From Rhyacophila brunnea (lineage: Eukaryota; Arthropoda; Insecta; Trichoptera; Rhyacophilidae): DNA of 64,000 nucleotides. The notes under the pieces were generated by a model, which saw only the letters and a program-made list of their open reading frames with translations, had not been told where the DNA came from and ran no database searches. This document shows, one piece after another, positions 10,415-24,269 of the stretch. The stretch spans positions 186,001 through 250,000 of the forward strand of contig JAGYXB010001332.1 in NCBI GenBank assembly GCA_022495005.1, written 5' to 3'. The translations under genes and the position numbers were made by a program. Every line of letters starts with the position of its first letter. Positions within the stretch are counted from its first letter, which is position 1.

Positions 10415-13400
10415 GATACGTATGGAAGAGACCGACTGATTATGAACACATTGGAAATAAAGCCACTTCCTGGAGTGGTGTATGTAACGAGGTCATGAAT
10501 ATATTTCTGAAGAGAAATTTTCCAAATGACTCTAAGACGACTCAGGACATAATATTAAAAACAGGATTCTTAATTCTTTACAAATTAGAATTACAAAGTG
10601 AAAAATTTTACCAGAAAAATATGGCCATAACAAAGCGTAGCTTCCTGTTTTACCCAGTCTGGTGTATTTTTATCAACAACAGTTTGCAACACTAGACTTG
10701 GAAGCTACCCTAGTCTAATGACGATGATGGTAGCTACACAACGGATGAAAAACAACTCCGACATATTATATTACGCTAAAAAAAAGGAATAGGTACGTTA
10801 AAACTGTTAAAAAGATTATGGGCATAGCAGGCGATATTACCAGTTACTACCAACTAAGCCAAATCCGCATTCTTTGCAAGGTCAGCTGCCCTGTCATTTT
10901 ATTTGTTTATTCATAATAACAACAAAGCAGAAGTGGTCCTCGGAGCTATGCATTACCTACTAATGATGCAGCTTCCGATGCTGTGCCAGAATTCTACGAT
11001 TAAATTAAATTTCATTCCATTGTTATTTATTGGGCCTCCAAAAGCAGAAATATAAATAAAACACCGTTGTTCGATTGGCACATTATAAATCGACAGCTTT
11101 TATGGGCATACCACGTATCTCCACAATTTCGTTGGAAACCTGTTATAATGATATGGACGTAGTTGACACAGTAATTAAAAACCAGTATTCTGAGAGTTTT
11201 ATTAGGAATATTTGATCATAATTGACCGCATTTTAATCGAATAAATGAACGGTTTTGATAAACCATTCCGACTCGAGTAGAAAGCCGATACATTTTTCCG
11301 CCCCTCCCGTTTTGTCGATGGATGACCTGTCATTATTCTATAGAGTGCTCATACTGACGCGTCCGTCGTGTTCACACAGGGGATGGTTTGATTTGGATAG
11401 ATGAGTTACATGATAAATAATACACTAACATTAACATACCTTCTGCATAGATCAATGCTACATATTTTTTGGAAATCAATATTACCACCGGTTTTTGTGT
11501 GAAGGACTAGTCTGACTTTGACAGCTGATGAATAACAGGAATGTATAGTATTTATAAATAACACTGATAGTTAATATATTTGATTTGAGATTTTTTTATA
11601 ATTTAATTTGAAACGAGAAAGGCCAAATTAATATGTCAAGCAATCTGGGATCTGATTTTGACAGCTGAACATTGGACCATTCGTTGCTTGTGCAATAAGA
11701 ATATATGCTCCGGCTTTATTAATCTAAAGATGGCGCTGGATAAACTCAATCGATTTCATTGAACATATTATATAGGTACTATAAATAGTAAATAAATAAT
11801 TCATGTACCTAATACCAACACAATAATCTTTTAATAATATGTTCTTTTTAATCTTTATTAGTATTTGTGACATAACATCCCTATTTATATTTTCACTAGT
11901 CATAGGTAAACATTCAAATAAATAATGGCCGTTGACTTTGTACACGGTTTTGAACTTCTCTGATCATATCCGCCCAAGCAAGTCACTTCGCTTACCGTTT
12001 CATAGCAACGTGTTTGTTAAGTGTTATTCCAATACGTAGAATCACTCATCAATTTTTATTCAGGGGGGCAGCTTAAAAAGTTTTGAAGAGTATTTATGTA
12101 GGTACATTAAAAGTATTATTATATTATATAAATTTATGAAATTGAGATACTTTAATCAATGTTTAAATTTAAAAAAAATTACATTGTTTGATATACTTTG
12201 AACATTACAGGGAGTGGGTGTTGTGTATTTCAAAATTAAAGTGTAGCTTTCTCACTTTTTACCTACTCATTTTTATAATCTACATTAAATTTAGAATATT
12301 GATACGTTCAGTAATAACGTTTAATATCTACATAAGGTTCATATATCTACATAAATATGTACATATATGGTGAAAACTGCTTCTAACTCATTTATTTTTA
12401 CTCATATATGTCACTTGTAATCTTATAATCGTCAATATGTCTTCATTTATTCTGCCACATTCAAAATTTTAGTATTCAATAATTATAAAAGTGCCTGTTT
12501 GCAAAGGTATCTTCAGAAAAATTTTAGGGGCGGTCCGAAACCCTTTCTGTATGTTTATCCAAATGAAGCTTCATAAAAAACGTTAAAACTAAAATTTACA
12601 TATAACCTGTCGTCACCTCCGACGATTAGTTGTTAGTATCTACATTTAAATTTGTGCATCATTCATTGAATAAAAAAATAATTTATTTATGTTCTATTCA
12701 TGTCCTATTCTACTTTTGTCAAAATGACACAGTTGCATCAATATCTCATTTATTACAATGATAGAATGGGCAATGTCTCAATTTTTAGGAACAACTCATT
12801 AAAAATTGTTTCTTGTGATACATCTTATTTCATTTATGATCAAAATAACCTCAAAAGTATTGAAAATGAATCTGATTTATAAAATGAAAAAGCGGAGCTG
12901 TTGCAATTTAAATTGTAAAACGGGCTCCAAATCGATTTATTATTCAAAACCGTGCAGATTTTGCATCACCTACCCATCCTGAATACTAATGCATTTATAA
13001 ATTTTGTTGAATTTGACTTAAAAATTTACATACTAAATTAGGTTAATATATTAACATAACCACCAAAATCAAGAAAAAAATCAAGGTCTAGGCCAATGAA
13101 TACATAAAATAATCGGCTTCGACGAAAGTAGGTAAAAAAGAAACCCAATAATTCTTCACGCTGATTGAATTTAGTTTGTGATAGTACGCGGTGGAGTAAA
13201 CATCCTCGTAAGATTTTTTCTAATACTACTGTTTAACTTTATATTTGTTATTTTATTGTTAAAGAAATATCAAAGCCGAAATACTGTGGTCGCCAAATCG
13301 TCGCTCGCTAGCTACCAGTAACTAGCTACAACGTTTCTAGTAGCTCTCGTACGAAATGTGATTGATATAATATCTCAGTTATCCATATGTGAAGGACCTT

Positions 13401-14130
13401 CGTTGACGTTTATTATAGCGATATAGTAATTTTTCTTCAGTTTTAATTAACACAATAACTGTTATAGTAGCACATTTTCTTTGTAAAAAAAGGTTGGACC
13501 ATTGAGAATATTTAAAATCACATAATTTGGTTTTAAAATAAAGTATTTTTATTATTTCAACAATAATTGCGTTATTTACGACAATTGCTTTGATTTCCTA
13601 AACTTAAAGTTAAATAATTGTATCTAATTAATTTGTACAATTATAATTATTTAAAACAAATTTTATAACATATAATATTGTTATTTTTTTCATTGTGAGG
13701 ACCCATACTTATTTGCATGTTTTGTTTATCAATTTTTAATTGCAGGTCATTAATGAACTTTGATAGGTACAACTACCTAAGTCATTTATTGTTTTATTTT
13801 CTTTTATAATCAATTCATTATATTATCTCGACCTTCAAATATAATCTTTTTTGACAGCGTCAAAAATTCATCTCAGAAATCTCCTCGAAAATTGTATCTC
13901 CATGCTAGGTAATCGGAACTCTTAAGCTTTGTGTTAATGCTAGATTCAATAGAGTTTTTATTATCTTCAGTGTTTTTTTAGAGAGTGCCTTATTATTTGA
14001 AAACGTTCTTCATTCAAAAGCTCCCTCATATATATTTGCATCTCTTATTTAGTAAAAAAAAAATGTAGTGTATTATTAAACTCCGTTGCGTACTACTATA
14101 TTTACGTCATCGTCACTTTCATGGTTTTTA
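10415..14130. other. Noncoding AT-rich stretch
   Basis: No gene is recognised. The words TTTGACAGCTGA occur twice (near 11516 and 11655), combining a TGACAG and a CAGCTG E-box motif, and AGATGGCGC occurs near 11728. These could be regulatory but are too few to support a call. Small open frames near 10495, 11724, 12188 and 12700 are unremarkable. Confidence 0.45.
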
Positions 14131-14445
14131 ATATACATAATAGTCTAACAGTGGTTTGCAAGCTGTGGTGCGTGGTAAAAGTTCGTTAACCCTCACATTG
14201 ACAATCGCCTGCCTGGATCTCAATTTGACATTGTACCTACTTCAATTGAAGGCGCATTCCGCGAACACGGCTTACGACTCCACCACCGACTACCGAGTAA
14301 ATCAGAATCATAATGAAAGTCGTGACGTACTCCATGGTTCAGCGGGTAGTGACTGGTTTACCAAGTTTAAGGTCTCAGCATCATCACCACTCAAGACTTA
14401 AACGAATTTAGTGAATATTTTCTTAAATTAATAAATCTTTATCTG
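14130..14445 (+). other. GC-richer block with an 81-codon frame and polyA-signal-like end
   Basis: A less AT-rich block follows an acceptor-like ATAGTCTAACAG at about 14152 and holds an open frame to 14401. AATAAA lies soon after, near 14430. It could be the last exon of a gene or of a noncoding RNA. The translation is Ser, Thr and Asn rich, shows no domain I know, and could equally be chance. Confidence 0.25.
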
Positions 14446-15130
14446 TAGGTATTTTAAAAGGTCTTTGACACATGTCAAATATTATTATTTGAAAAATTAA
14501 TACTATCTAATAATTGATGGAATTTGGATTTAAATTCTAATTGATTTCAGTTCAATACTACTCCGTTTAAGTAGTTTTTTACGACCCGATTAAATAAATT
14601 GATACAATAAAAAAAAGTAAAAATCTTGGGATATTCGTTGTCAGCATGCATTTACAATTGATAAGTGCGCATATTGCCTGAAAATGTTGAAAGACGAAAT
14701 CCAGGTCGAAAATAATCACTCAAATGAAATAGTACAAAATTTAAATCAATTAAAATTTTATTATTATTTGGCTTAATTTGAAAACTCACCGTAAGTACTT
14801 AAATATCTGTGAATTCTTTTAAATTAAAAAAATAATTAACAATTCTATTAGTAAATTTATTTAAACATGTATCTATAGTAACTGTTTGTTAAAAAATTAA
14901 TAAAAAAAATCATGGCATTATTTCTGCATGTACCTATATGAATTTCTTCATTTCTTAAATATCTTTGACAAAGAGAGATTTTCTTTGCATTTAAATTAGA
15001 TTATTACGTTATTAATTTGAAGAAATCCGCTTCAAGTAACAGCAGTAATCAGTATATTGTTTGACCGTTTACAATATGTTTGACTTCAAGTATACATTTG
15101 AAAATCGAACTTTTAAAAGTAGATATAATA

Positions 15131-15585
15131 ATTACAAGATAAAAAAGAACTTTTTATATACAACGTTTTTAAATTTTCTGTTGAATCATATAAACTTGAC
15201 TTGACTAGCTTCAACGATGAAAAAAAATTGTACTTGATAGAAATAATACTGAAATGTCATCTTGACATGTCATATTGATTTCCATAGTAACGCACATATA
15301 TATTAATAAATTAGTTGCTAGGACCCCAGACTCCTAGCAACCAATAATGGTGTCAAAATAACTTTTCATTCAAAACAGACTTAACTGAAAATGAATTCAA
15401 TTCTACTTAAAGGTGGCTAAAAGTATTTAAAAAAATGCATTGGCATCGTGTTCTGATATATCCTAAAAGTTTCAAATGTCTAGCTAGTCGGGAAGTTAGT
15501 TAAAAATCGATTGCAAGATTTTTACCGGTCAAAGAACCACCGGTCAAATTAATAAGAATACGAGCTAAGAAAAACGTTGTAAAAT
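15131..15585 (+). mobile_element. Family A nested-palindrome element, copy 2
   Basis: The copy starts ATTACAAGATAAAAAAGAAC and ends GAGCTAAGAAAAACGTTGTA followed by AAAT. TACAACGTTTTT near the left and AAAAACGTTGTA at the right are a 12-bp inverted pair. GACTAGCT-type and AGCTAGTC words form a second pair, and GTTGCTAGGA with CTCCTAGCAAC a third at the centre. This copy has an extra ACCGGTCAAA duplication near 15530-15545. It carries no coding frame. Confidence 0.9.
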
Positions 15586-15590
15586 AGCAG

Positions 15591-15715
15591 GTGATTCATA
15601 AAATTGTATGATATTTAATTTTAAAGTATTTTTATAATTTATAAAATATTGTGTATTTTATAATAATTATAATATTTCTATGAAATATTATAATTATATA
15701 ATATCTATGAATCAT
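15591..15715. mobile_element. Small AT-rich foldback element (family F), copy 1
   Basis: The element begins GTGATTCATA and ends TATGAATCATT, so 9-10 bp at the ends are inverted. The interior contains AAATTGTATGATATTTAATT and TTAAAGTATTTTTATAA, which recur at 24812-24895. It sits immediately next to family A copy 2. This is a short MITE-like repeat of undetermined class. Confidence 0.6.
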
Positions 15716-16944
15716 TAAAAAATGTCTGAGTTTCATCAAATAACTTCTTAAACTGTATTTTAATGATTAAGAAAAACATAAAATATGACATACTTATAAA
15801 TGGAGGCAGTTCAAAGAATGCACAGTTTATAAAAGTTTTTTTAATTGAAGGTCTTCAAATTTAAAAAATATTGATTTTTCCTTTTTAATTTTTATAGAGA
15901 CATTTTACGAGATTAATTAGCATATTTTTAAATGTACACTGTCAGAAAATTGTGTAAAATTGGATGCTGTTAGTAAAACTACCGTAGGCTGCGCTTTTCC
16001 GTAATTCAATAATATTATAACGTATTAATAAATATGAGGCAGGTTTTACTTGGTAGATTTCCATTTTATTTAAAATATAATTTATTTTTAATTCTATATG
16101 TTGTTTTTAAGGTAAAGTTTTTTTTAATATTTTCATTGATATAATGAATAAGTTCATTTATGGAAACGTAAACGACTATCATACAAAGATTTATACTTAA
16201 ATGATTGGGCAATTTTATGGCTTGAATAGAACATTCAGTGGTCATTTATTATCGAAAAAGATACAATAATATAACGTGTTGTACGTATTTCACGCTATTA
16301 TTGTGTGTTTTGTAAGAATTTTATCAGGAAATGAAAGAAAACGAAGCCTACGGTTCTAATACGGGGTCTTTTATAATTTATATTACAGTTCCCGTATTGT
16401 AGCAATTGTAACCGCTATGAATGTTAAGCCGATTCGCGTTGCTATAATAAGTGAGTGCGATCAGTTAACTTGTTGTCTATTGTTCCAGTAGAACAATCCC
16501 AAGGCATTTGTTTTAACCCGCATATGCATACAACGCCGCCAGTATTATGTTTACTTTACACGTACATATTCTGCGTGAAATATCATAACATTATGGTACA
16601 TATATTGAAAATTATATGAATCTCAAAACAACAACAAATTATCATTTGAAACTCGTGATAATTGTGAAAAAATAATAATATATAGTTTCCACTGGTAGAA
16701 TAGTTTTCTATCGGAGCTAGCAATAAGTAACATAAATAAAATAGTTATGATTGAATTATTGTAAAAAAATACTATTTTCGCTTATTGGAGCTTCTGCGAA
16801 AGTTGACAGAGCGTTAAATAAGCCGGAGCTAATTCACTTCTTAATAACTCTCTTCTCTCATTTTGGTGTCTTTTAATCAATATATTATTATACGGAAGTT
16901 ATATTTGACTAGGACCATTGGTCTGAATCAAACACAAATTAAAT
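15716..16944. other. Noncoding AT-rich stretch
   Basis: No gene, SINE or transposon end was recognised. The sequence is AT-rich, with a slightly more balanced patch near 16340-16560. Confidence 0.45.
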
Positions 16945-17380
16945 ATTTACAAGATAAAAAGAACTTTTCATATACAACGTTTTTAAATTTTTTGTTGAAT
17001 CATATAAACTTGACTTGACTAGCTTAAACGATCAAAAAAAATTCTACTTGATAGAAATAATACTGAAATGTCATTTTGATTTTCATAGTAACGCACGTAT
17101 ACATTAATAATTTAGTTGCTAGGACCCCAGACCCCTAGCAACCAATAATGGTGTCGAAATAACTTTTTATACAAAACGGAATTAACTGAAAATGAGTTCA
17201 ATTCTACTTAAAGATGACTAAAAGTATTAAAAAAATGCATTGTCACCGTGTTATGATATATTCTAGAAGTTTTAAATGCCTAGCTAGTCGGGAAGTTAGT
17301 TAAAAATCGATTGCAAGATTTGTACCGGACAAAGAACCACCGGACAAATAAGAATACGAGCTAAGAAAAACGTTGTAAAA
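16945..17380 (+). mobile_element. Family A nested-palindrome element, copy 3
   Basis: This copy has the same organisation as copy 2: ATTTACAAGATAAAAAGAAC at the left, the central GTTGCTAGGACCCCAGACC stem, CCGGACAAAGAACCACCGG and the right-end GCTAAGAAAAACGTTGTA. CCGGACAAAGAACCACCGGA is preserved here and in copy 6, which suggests the ancestral form. There is no coding frame. Confidence 0.9.
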
Positions 17381-17494
17381 AAAAATATGATATATATATG
17401 TAATTATTGTGTAGTTTCGATATTATATTCAGTAGTTGATTGTGTTATTGCCATAATTTATTACATGAATTAGTGACAGTACGTATTATCACGG

Positions 17495-17850
17495 CTATAA
17501 CAAGAAAATGTACGTGTAAACATGTATTGTCCTGCAGTTGCAAGATTGCATGCATGAATCAAAAAAGTTCGGAAGCTTCTGAATTTTCATGCGACAGTTG
17601 AGAAATTTTCGATCTGCGCCTGCCGGCAAAAAATGAATGAATTTTGAGGTTAACCGATTTTCACTACCTGTCAAATAGTACCATAACATGACAACATCGC
17701 GTCTCGCTTACTTTTGAAGAATGAGATTCTAGAGACAGTCCGGACTTTTAGGTGTAAACAGTGTTATTGTCACGATAGTTAAAAATACACACCATTGCTG
17801 CCAATAAATCTATGCGCGTATACAGGCGCTGTCTGATAATATTATATCTA
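17495..17850. mobile_element. Dispersed repeat (family D), copy 1
   Basis: Shares with 49457-49832 an ordered series of words: ACATGTATT, ATCCTGCAGTTG or its variant, GGAAGCTTC, CTGCGCCTGC, AACCGATTTTCA, CTGTCAAATAGTA, AAGAATGAGATT and AGAGACAGTC. The right end (CTATGCGCGTATACAGGCGC) matches the right end of copy 2. The copies have diverged. It has no coding potential. Confidence 0.75.
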
Positions 17851-18927
17851 TTCGTATAACGTCGAATTTATATTTGGATTAAGCCTTCGACTAAAAAAAA
17901 ATACTTACAATTATAGAAAACTATAGTAACTATTTGTTTAAATGCTATTTTATGAAAATAAGAGAAGGGGTAGAAAAGATAAATTATAATATACTCATAG
18001 CGTATAACAATTAATTTAATAATTTTATAAAATTAACAGTAAGTAAACATCACTAGGCGCTAAGTTCTCTGTTACGCTAATTGATAAAGTCCTTATATTT
18101 GATATTGTGTTTGAGATGTCGTATTTTAAATTTGATTAGCTACTTTAACGAACCATGGTTATTTAAGAATTAGAGTCACGAAATATTTTAGAAAACCTGT
18201 TTATAAAATTTTATAACCGAATTATTTTATACATATGAAAATGGATCATCAGAAAAGATAAAAAATAAACTAACGTTTCGTTTTCAAAACTGGTAGATTT
18301 TATTAAGCATGCTAAATTGTTATTACTTTTTTTTATTATTATTAAATGTTCACCGGTAGTGTGCTAAAACATTTAAAAATACAGTTAGTTTTTAAGGCCG
18401 TCCGATCTGCGGTCACCCGTATAAAATACAGAACAAGGTGTTCGCCAATTAACATATCTATCGCCGTTTCTGCGAATATCGGTAACCAAATTGGGCAGCG
18501 TGTTTGGCTCTTAATAAATAATAACATTACTCATCTAATAATCCGACTTCACTACGAAGATAAATCTTAAGTGCTTAATCAATATTATATATAATACGAA
18601 TATATATTCAATTCATATGAAAATAATTAATACGATACCCGTTCATTCACACCATACATTTATACACGTTATGTTAGAGTATATTATATAATAATTATAA
18701 TCAATGATACGATGAAGAATGGAGGAAGGTAAAAAAAGATTAATTTAATGTGAAAAATGAACAGCAGGTAAATTTTAAAACTATAAGAATTGAACAGAGA
18801 GGCTTTTTATCGAAAGATCTTGAAATTTAGCGGAAAATCATTTATTTCGTAAATCCACCTATATACGTTTTAACATTATTATCTGGTGAAATAAAATCGG
18901 CATTTATTATCTCTTTTAAACGTAATA
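17851..18927. other. Noncoding stretch with two overlapping small frames
   Basis: Open frames on both strands at 18342-18570 overlap in a slightly GC-richer block (AAGGCCGTCCGATCTGCGG). Neither translation was recognised, and both-strand openness suggests a compositional effect. The remainder is plain AT-rich DNA. Confidence 0.35.
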
Positions 18928-19400
18928 TTTATTTATTTATTTAGAAAAAGAGTATTACGGCATTACAGCGATTGGCCAATGCGCCATAATACATAATAAA
19001 TACAAAATTATAAAAATATCTGAATTACAAATAACAACTAATATAACAAGAAAGTAAAAAAGACAGCATGTGTTTATGTAAATATTAAAGAAACATGATA
19101 ATATATACAATTATAAATTTAACCTATTTAACACGTCCACAAACATTATGTAGTTAATAAAAAATAAATCAACCTTTATGGTGCCATCAAATAAGTTAAT
19201 CGTACGATACACAGCATCATGAAACATAACATCTGTCCTGCGACGAGGTATCTTGAAGACCGTAGAGTTACGAGTGATATTGGTGGGAGCATGAAAATTA
19301 ATATTTGCCAGTATATACGGATTGTAAATGAACCCACGAAGAAGTAAAAAGAAATGCTTTAAAAGAGCAATCACTCTTCAGGTGGACAGGGATTGCATTG
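18928..19400 (-). pseudogene. 3' end of a CR1/Jockey-type non-LTR retrotransposon
   Basis: The minus-strand frame from 19374 to 19111 encodes HAPTNITRNSTVFKIPRRRT, followed by DVMFHDAVYRTINLF. This resembles the C-terminal tail of insect non-LTR reverse transcriptases, where the pattern is R-x-S-x-x-F-x-V-P-x-x-R-T-x, then a stretch ending in Y or L and NL/NS. About 180 bp of 3' untranslated sequence follow, ending in an AAATAAATAAATAAAT-type tail (plus strand ATTTATTTATTTA near 18930). The copy is 5'-truncated, keeping only about 85 codons, and is therefore inactive. The exact clade cannot be set from this fragment. Confidence 0.7.
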
Positions 19401-20701
19401 ATATATTATCAGAGATAAAAATAATACTTGAGCTCATTATTATATTATTGAGATGATCGTTGATTGAATGGAAGTATTTTAGGTTTTACTACTAAAGCAA
19501 TATGTTTTTGTCGGAATGCAGTTTTGACATAAGTATACATTTTCGAGTACTTACATACTATGTGAATTTTTCTACAAATAAGCCAGTAATACGAAATTTA
19601 ATTATTAGTCTCACTAGCCTCAATGCCAGTTTTATCTATTATAGGTGTATAGATGAATATAGGCCATTATATGTAATATGATATAATGGCTATATTACCG
19701 TAGAAGCTGTTAACATTTTTAATGTTCAATGTTTTTTTATTGTCAATGAAGAAAACTATTATTAATTACAGTTAAATAAACGCTGGTTCCATTGAATACA
19801 ACTTACGAAATCGATTTTTTGTTTGATTGGCAATAATTTTTATATTATTAATTGAATAAATAGTTACTTGGTAGAATTCCATTATAATGATTTATTAATT
19901 TGTTAGGATTACTGTATTGACTGTCTTTTGAGTTATTTTAAGAAAAATATTTTGAATATTTTTAATTTAATATTATTGAAAGAAAATTTGTACACATCCT
20001 GTTAAAAGTGTATTTTCATAACAATAAATAAACCAGTTTGCTGACGTTTTGCTTGTAGTAGATATTATGCTAATAAACTGCTTCACACCGTTGCAGAAAA
20101 TTATTATCACGTTAGTAAATAATAATAGCTATGATAACAACACCTTACTGTCTCCTATTTTACAATGATTTATCAATACCCACCTGCTTAATGTTTAAAG
20201 AACTGTCTGATAAAACGTATCACTGACAATTATATAAAAAAAACATGGTAATTCTAATAAACGATTACACTCCATTTTCTCATCTCTGTAATGATTTTGA
20301 AACAAGTTTATCGTTAATTTTACGATTTTGTTGACAGCTCTGGTGTTACAAGATATAAACATATCTTCGAAATAATAACTAAAATTATATATTAGAAGAA
20401 CAAGTATTTATTTTTGTTTTGAATATTGTACCAGAGTGAGTGAGGATGTTTTTGGAAATATACTTGATTCAGCATTTAGACAAAATAGTTCATAACTGAT
20501 TTAATTATATTTCATTTGAATTGTATAATTTTATAAAGAAAAGATTTGAAATCACGATACTAAAAGACATTCATTACTATGTACCTACTTAAAAAATAGT
20601 TGAGTGCTAAACCAAAACTGCTATCAATAATCGGTAATATAATAATGATCGTAGAATAAATATTTTTTTTTAAATTTCAAAACCACTGTACTAGGGATAT
20701 A
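19401..20701. other. Noncoding AT-rich stretch
   Basis: No gene or repeat was recognised. AATATAGGCCATTATATGTA with its near mirror ATAATGGCTATATT near 19655-19695 makes a small palindromic patch. Confidence 0.45.
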
Positions 20702-21065
20702 CAGTGACGTCCCGTGGGGGTAGGCAGATTGAGCGTCGCTTGGGGGCAGCATTTACTCGAAGGGCGGCAAATCGAGGAGAATCATTTGGAATATATAGAA
20801 ATACCTACCTAAACTTAGTAATGACGAAATATCTTTCCATAAAAAAATTCGGCTCACTGCTTTTGTCGGGTTCGCGATATCTGGTTTACTTCCGTTGCTC
20901 TTCGACGTCCTTGGTGACCAGAAATGACACGTGCAGATTTACAAATAATTAGTTTGATATAGTAATGCATCCATGCAACATATTGGGCTCATGAAAGAAT
21001 GATAAAAACAATAAGCGGCATTCTGGCACTGCCTAAGGGCGGCATTTCATCTAGGGACGTCATTG
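20702..21065 (+). mobile_element. Non-autonomous DNA transposon (family B), copy 2
   Basis: Begins CAGTGACGTCCC and ends GGGACGTCATTG, giving 12-bp inverted repeats with one mismatch. The interior matches copy 1 at 3256-3628, including CGAAGGGCGGCAAATCGAGG, ATCATTTGG, GGTTCGCGAT and CTTCGACGT. The length is 364 bp. No convincing 8-bp duplication remains at its flanks. The small open frames on this copy are incidental. Confidence 0.8.
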
Positions 21066-22300
21066 GGGTTCATATGGTTTGTGATTCATATATTTGTAAA
21101 AAAATCTATTATATTAGCGAAATAGGGAGGAAAGTGTTTTATAATTATTTGTTAATTGATGATATTTTAAAACCATGTCTATAGGTATAGAAGAAAGATC
21201 ATTCAGTATTCCTACTAAAGATGATTAAATAGTTCTACAATCAACAATGAGTCAAAACTCAAAAGTGACTGCATAGACCAGAAAAATTGTATGCAGTTTC
21301 GATTAATTAGAAATAATCGCTAAATCTATTGGTGCAAGCTTGTGAAAAGTGTTGGTTAAATAAATTTACTAAATAAGTATTATTTATTATTTTCTTAGTT
21401 AGATTTTTGAATTTCGTTAATTAATATTGGTTGCCCCGAGTAGCCTCGCCGCAAGCTTTCTTTTATGCACTCAAAATTACACATAAAGTACCACATCTAG
21501 TTATTTTGACAAGAAAAAATGTATTTTTACTATATTATTAGTACTTCACGGATCAAGTAACGTAATATCTAAAAATATTTTACGGTTTAATACCTAATGA
21601 AACTTTCAACATAAATATGAAAGAAAAGTATTTAAAACACCATGAAAAAAGAGCTTTATTATGTAAAGCTTGGTGATTAATTGAATATTAAGTATTTTTT
21701 TATTTAATCGATCTTATTTAGATTAAAAAATTCTCGATTAAAGAATACGTTTTTCAATTTAGCTGGTCCACCGAGAAAGTAATATTCTGTCGGTGGAAGA
21801 TGTTGCAACTTTTATTTATTTACTGCGCGAGGCTTAAAAATAATGTTATCATTATCAATGAAACGGTACAGAAGACGTGAGAGCTTTGTATTCTCGCATT
21901 CGATTAAATAAACTGAAGAAATAAATAATGGGAGATTATATTACACGCATAAAACCGTGCTATCAAAATAGTCTTTTGTCTTCGTCGAATAGAAATTTCG
22001 CCTAAGTATATCTATAACGATATAATATAATATTTATATATTACGATTTACATGGTTGTATATTATTTCAATATACATAATATATTATTTAATATTAGCT
22101 TGATACAAGAAAACGTTCATAGATCTAAGAAAGTAGATATCTTTACAGTTATTATGCAATATTTTAAATACATAATAGACTCTCTTTGTAAATACTAAAG
22201 TAATAATAATTTTTTTATACGAATGAAATATTTTTGTTTAAAAATCTGATTGAATTTTAGTATTGTTCATTACGTGTATTTTATGAGATGGTGCCCGTTT
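21066..22300. other. Noncoding AT-rich stretch
   Basis: No gene is seen. A TA-rich segment near 22020-22090 contains several short ATATTAT palindromes. Confidence 0.45.
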
Positions 22301-22302
22301 TG

Positions 22303-22365
22303 TATTAGTGGCAGAATATCCGCTTATGAAACAGTGGATCGCGGGCTTGAATCGCATGATGAATT
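22303..22365 (+). repeat. tRNA-like SINE head (family T), copy 1
   Basis: TTAGTGGCAGAATATCC resembles a tRNA A box, and GCGGGCTTGAATCGC, some 25 bp later, resembles a B box. The same phrase order (GTGGYAGA, TATCC, TTATGAA, GTGG) occurs near 45514-45570. It is interpreted as the pol III promoter part of a tRNA-derived SINE. I cannot define its 3' end. Confidence 0.45.
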
Positions 22366-23895
22366 CATATTATGTTGTTTTTTTAATATGTATTTATTTA
22401 ATATATTGACTGATTAATTATTTATAAGCATTATCGTAAAACATCTGTTATGAAGTGTCTTCAGGAGGCGGTCAAATTACATACAGGATTGTCAATCTAA
22501 AGCATTTAACTATTAATTGTAAAGGTACTTAATGCTAATTCAATTAATATATTTTGAATTTAAGTTAGATATATGAAAATATTATAATGTATACTTAATT
22601 CATTCATGAAGAATATTATATAGGTATATAATGTAAATTATAATACAGTTGAATGTTGCTTTTATTGCTTTCAAGCATTTGCGTAAGAAGCTAGCTAATC
22701 GGTTTATCTATTAGTGAGGATTTTGAAAGACTCCAAGAAATATCTTCACTCCTCTCCGAAACATCCGGAACGACTGAGCCTCAAGGATGGCGTGGTTCTT
22801 TAAACACATTTCAATCATCTCAGAGGACTTGATTTATTTTCAGTTATGATTATAAAAACGTAACGTTCTAAATTTCTATTTTTAAAATTAAACTTTTGTG
22901 AGACCCTAGAAAACTTGTTCAAGTGTAAGAGGCATACTGTCTTTAATTTTATTTGTAACAATTGAAATAGAAAATCATGATTGATGGAATTTTTATGATG
23001 CTATATTTTTTGTTGCATCATAATAATAATATGACATTTGATACCACATCCAATCGTACAAACCGTCATCTAAAACGTTTCTTGTTGAGCAACGAAAAAA
23101 TAAATATTTTTCGGCTCTTAATTTTGCTATTTACATTGCTTTTAAAACGAAATATTTTAGTTTTATCTTTCAATGTTAGCTCAAGACCAATAATTTACTC
23201 TTAATCATATTGACCAATTTCGTTAATATATACCCATATAATAGGTATAAACTTGAAACATTATAATCTTACATTGTTTACGTAGAACAATATTACAAAC
23301 CTCCCTATATGCTTCATTTCTTCGTGATTACTTTTAGTATATTCTCAAATATATTAAGCAAAATACGTTTTGGTAGATTACATTTGGAATAGCATATTTT
23401 ATTTTTAAGTCTTATCCAATTTTCTCAGGTCACGCCGGTATCATTATCTGAAATAATATATAAAATAAATTTATCGTTGATACTTTTAATGAATCTTCTA
23501 CATTCCGATCCAAATATTCAAATCCAAGATCTGAGATGACGGTCCAGTGTGTTAGCTTTAATATTTAAATAAAACTTTTTACCACGCAATCATCAGGATT
23601 GTGTGGATAAAAATAATCGAAATCGGAAAACGTCCTTAGAATAGTATTTATAGGTAAAAATTATCTCTAACTACTACAGATTTCTGATCAGTATTAATTT
23701 AAAGCTAATATAAAGCTTATTATTTATAATATCATTTTTAATTGATTATACCGTTGTATTTGATAATGTAATTAATTACTTGTATTGAATTATCAGTATA
23801 TATAAGTAGTTATAAAGGTACAACATGTTTTAACTTACTAATTTATTCTGCAAACCTATTCAAAGCTCTCATACAAAGACTTTAAATTTAAAAGA
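22366..23895. other. Noncoding AT-rich stretch
   Basis: No gene is recognised. A slightly GC-richer patch at 22735-22800 (CCGGAACGACTGAGCC) stands alone and has no match in the window. The open frame at 22977-23204 shows no domain. Confidence 0.4.
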
Positions 23896-23899
23896 GTTT

Positions 23900-24235
23900 C
23901 AAAAGCTAAGAGTAATACAACGCGGTATGGAGAGATAAAAAAAATAAAGCATAATGCGCAGGGATAAAAAATAAATATAGGGTGACAGAGAAAACAAGCT
24001 TATTGAACATAAGAAAGAGTGTGAAAACGTGTCAAGATGGACAGGTCATATAGTTCGAAGCACATATCTTTATGAGATAAAGCTTATTATCTAATCGTAC
24101 TCAATAGATTAAAATATCTAAAAGGTGACTAAGAGAAAGATGAAATACTAAGGGATAATAAGAGTGGAGACAGCAATGGGCTAAGATAATGATGGTGTGA
24201 GAATATATATGGCTTGCTAGTATAATTAATTCTTT
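23900..24235 (+). pseudogene. Degraded RTE-like reverse transcriptase C-terminus
   Basis: Starts with codons for KLRVIQRGMER, which matches the conserved KLR-V-x-QR-A-MER phrase near the C-terminus of a reverse transcriptase common in insect non-LTR elements. Further on, AAGATGGACAGGTCATATAG corresponds to the W-x-GH-I-x-R phrase with a small deletion that shifts the frame. Stops and frameshifts break the rest. The fragment is an old, 5'-truncated copy. Related minus-strand pieces lie at 26396-26890, 37500-37745 and 40812-40990. Confidence 0.6.
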
Positions 24236-24269
24236 ATCATTAAAGGTTGTTTAGCCGAGAGTATTAAAC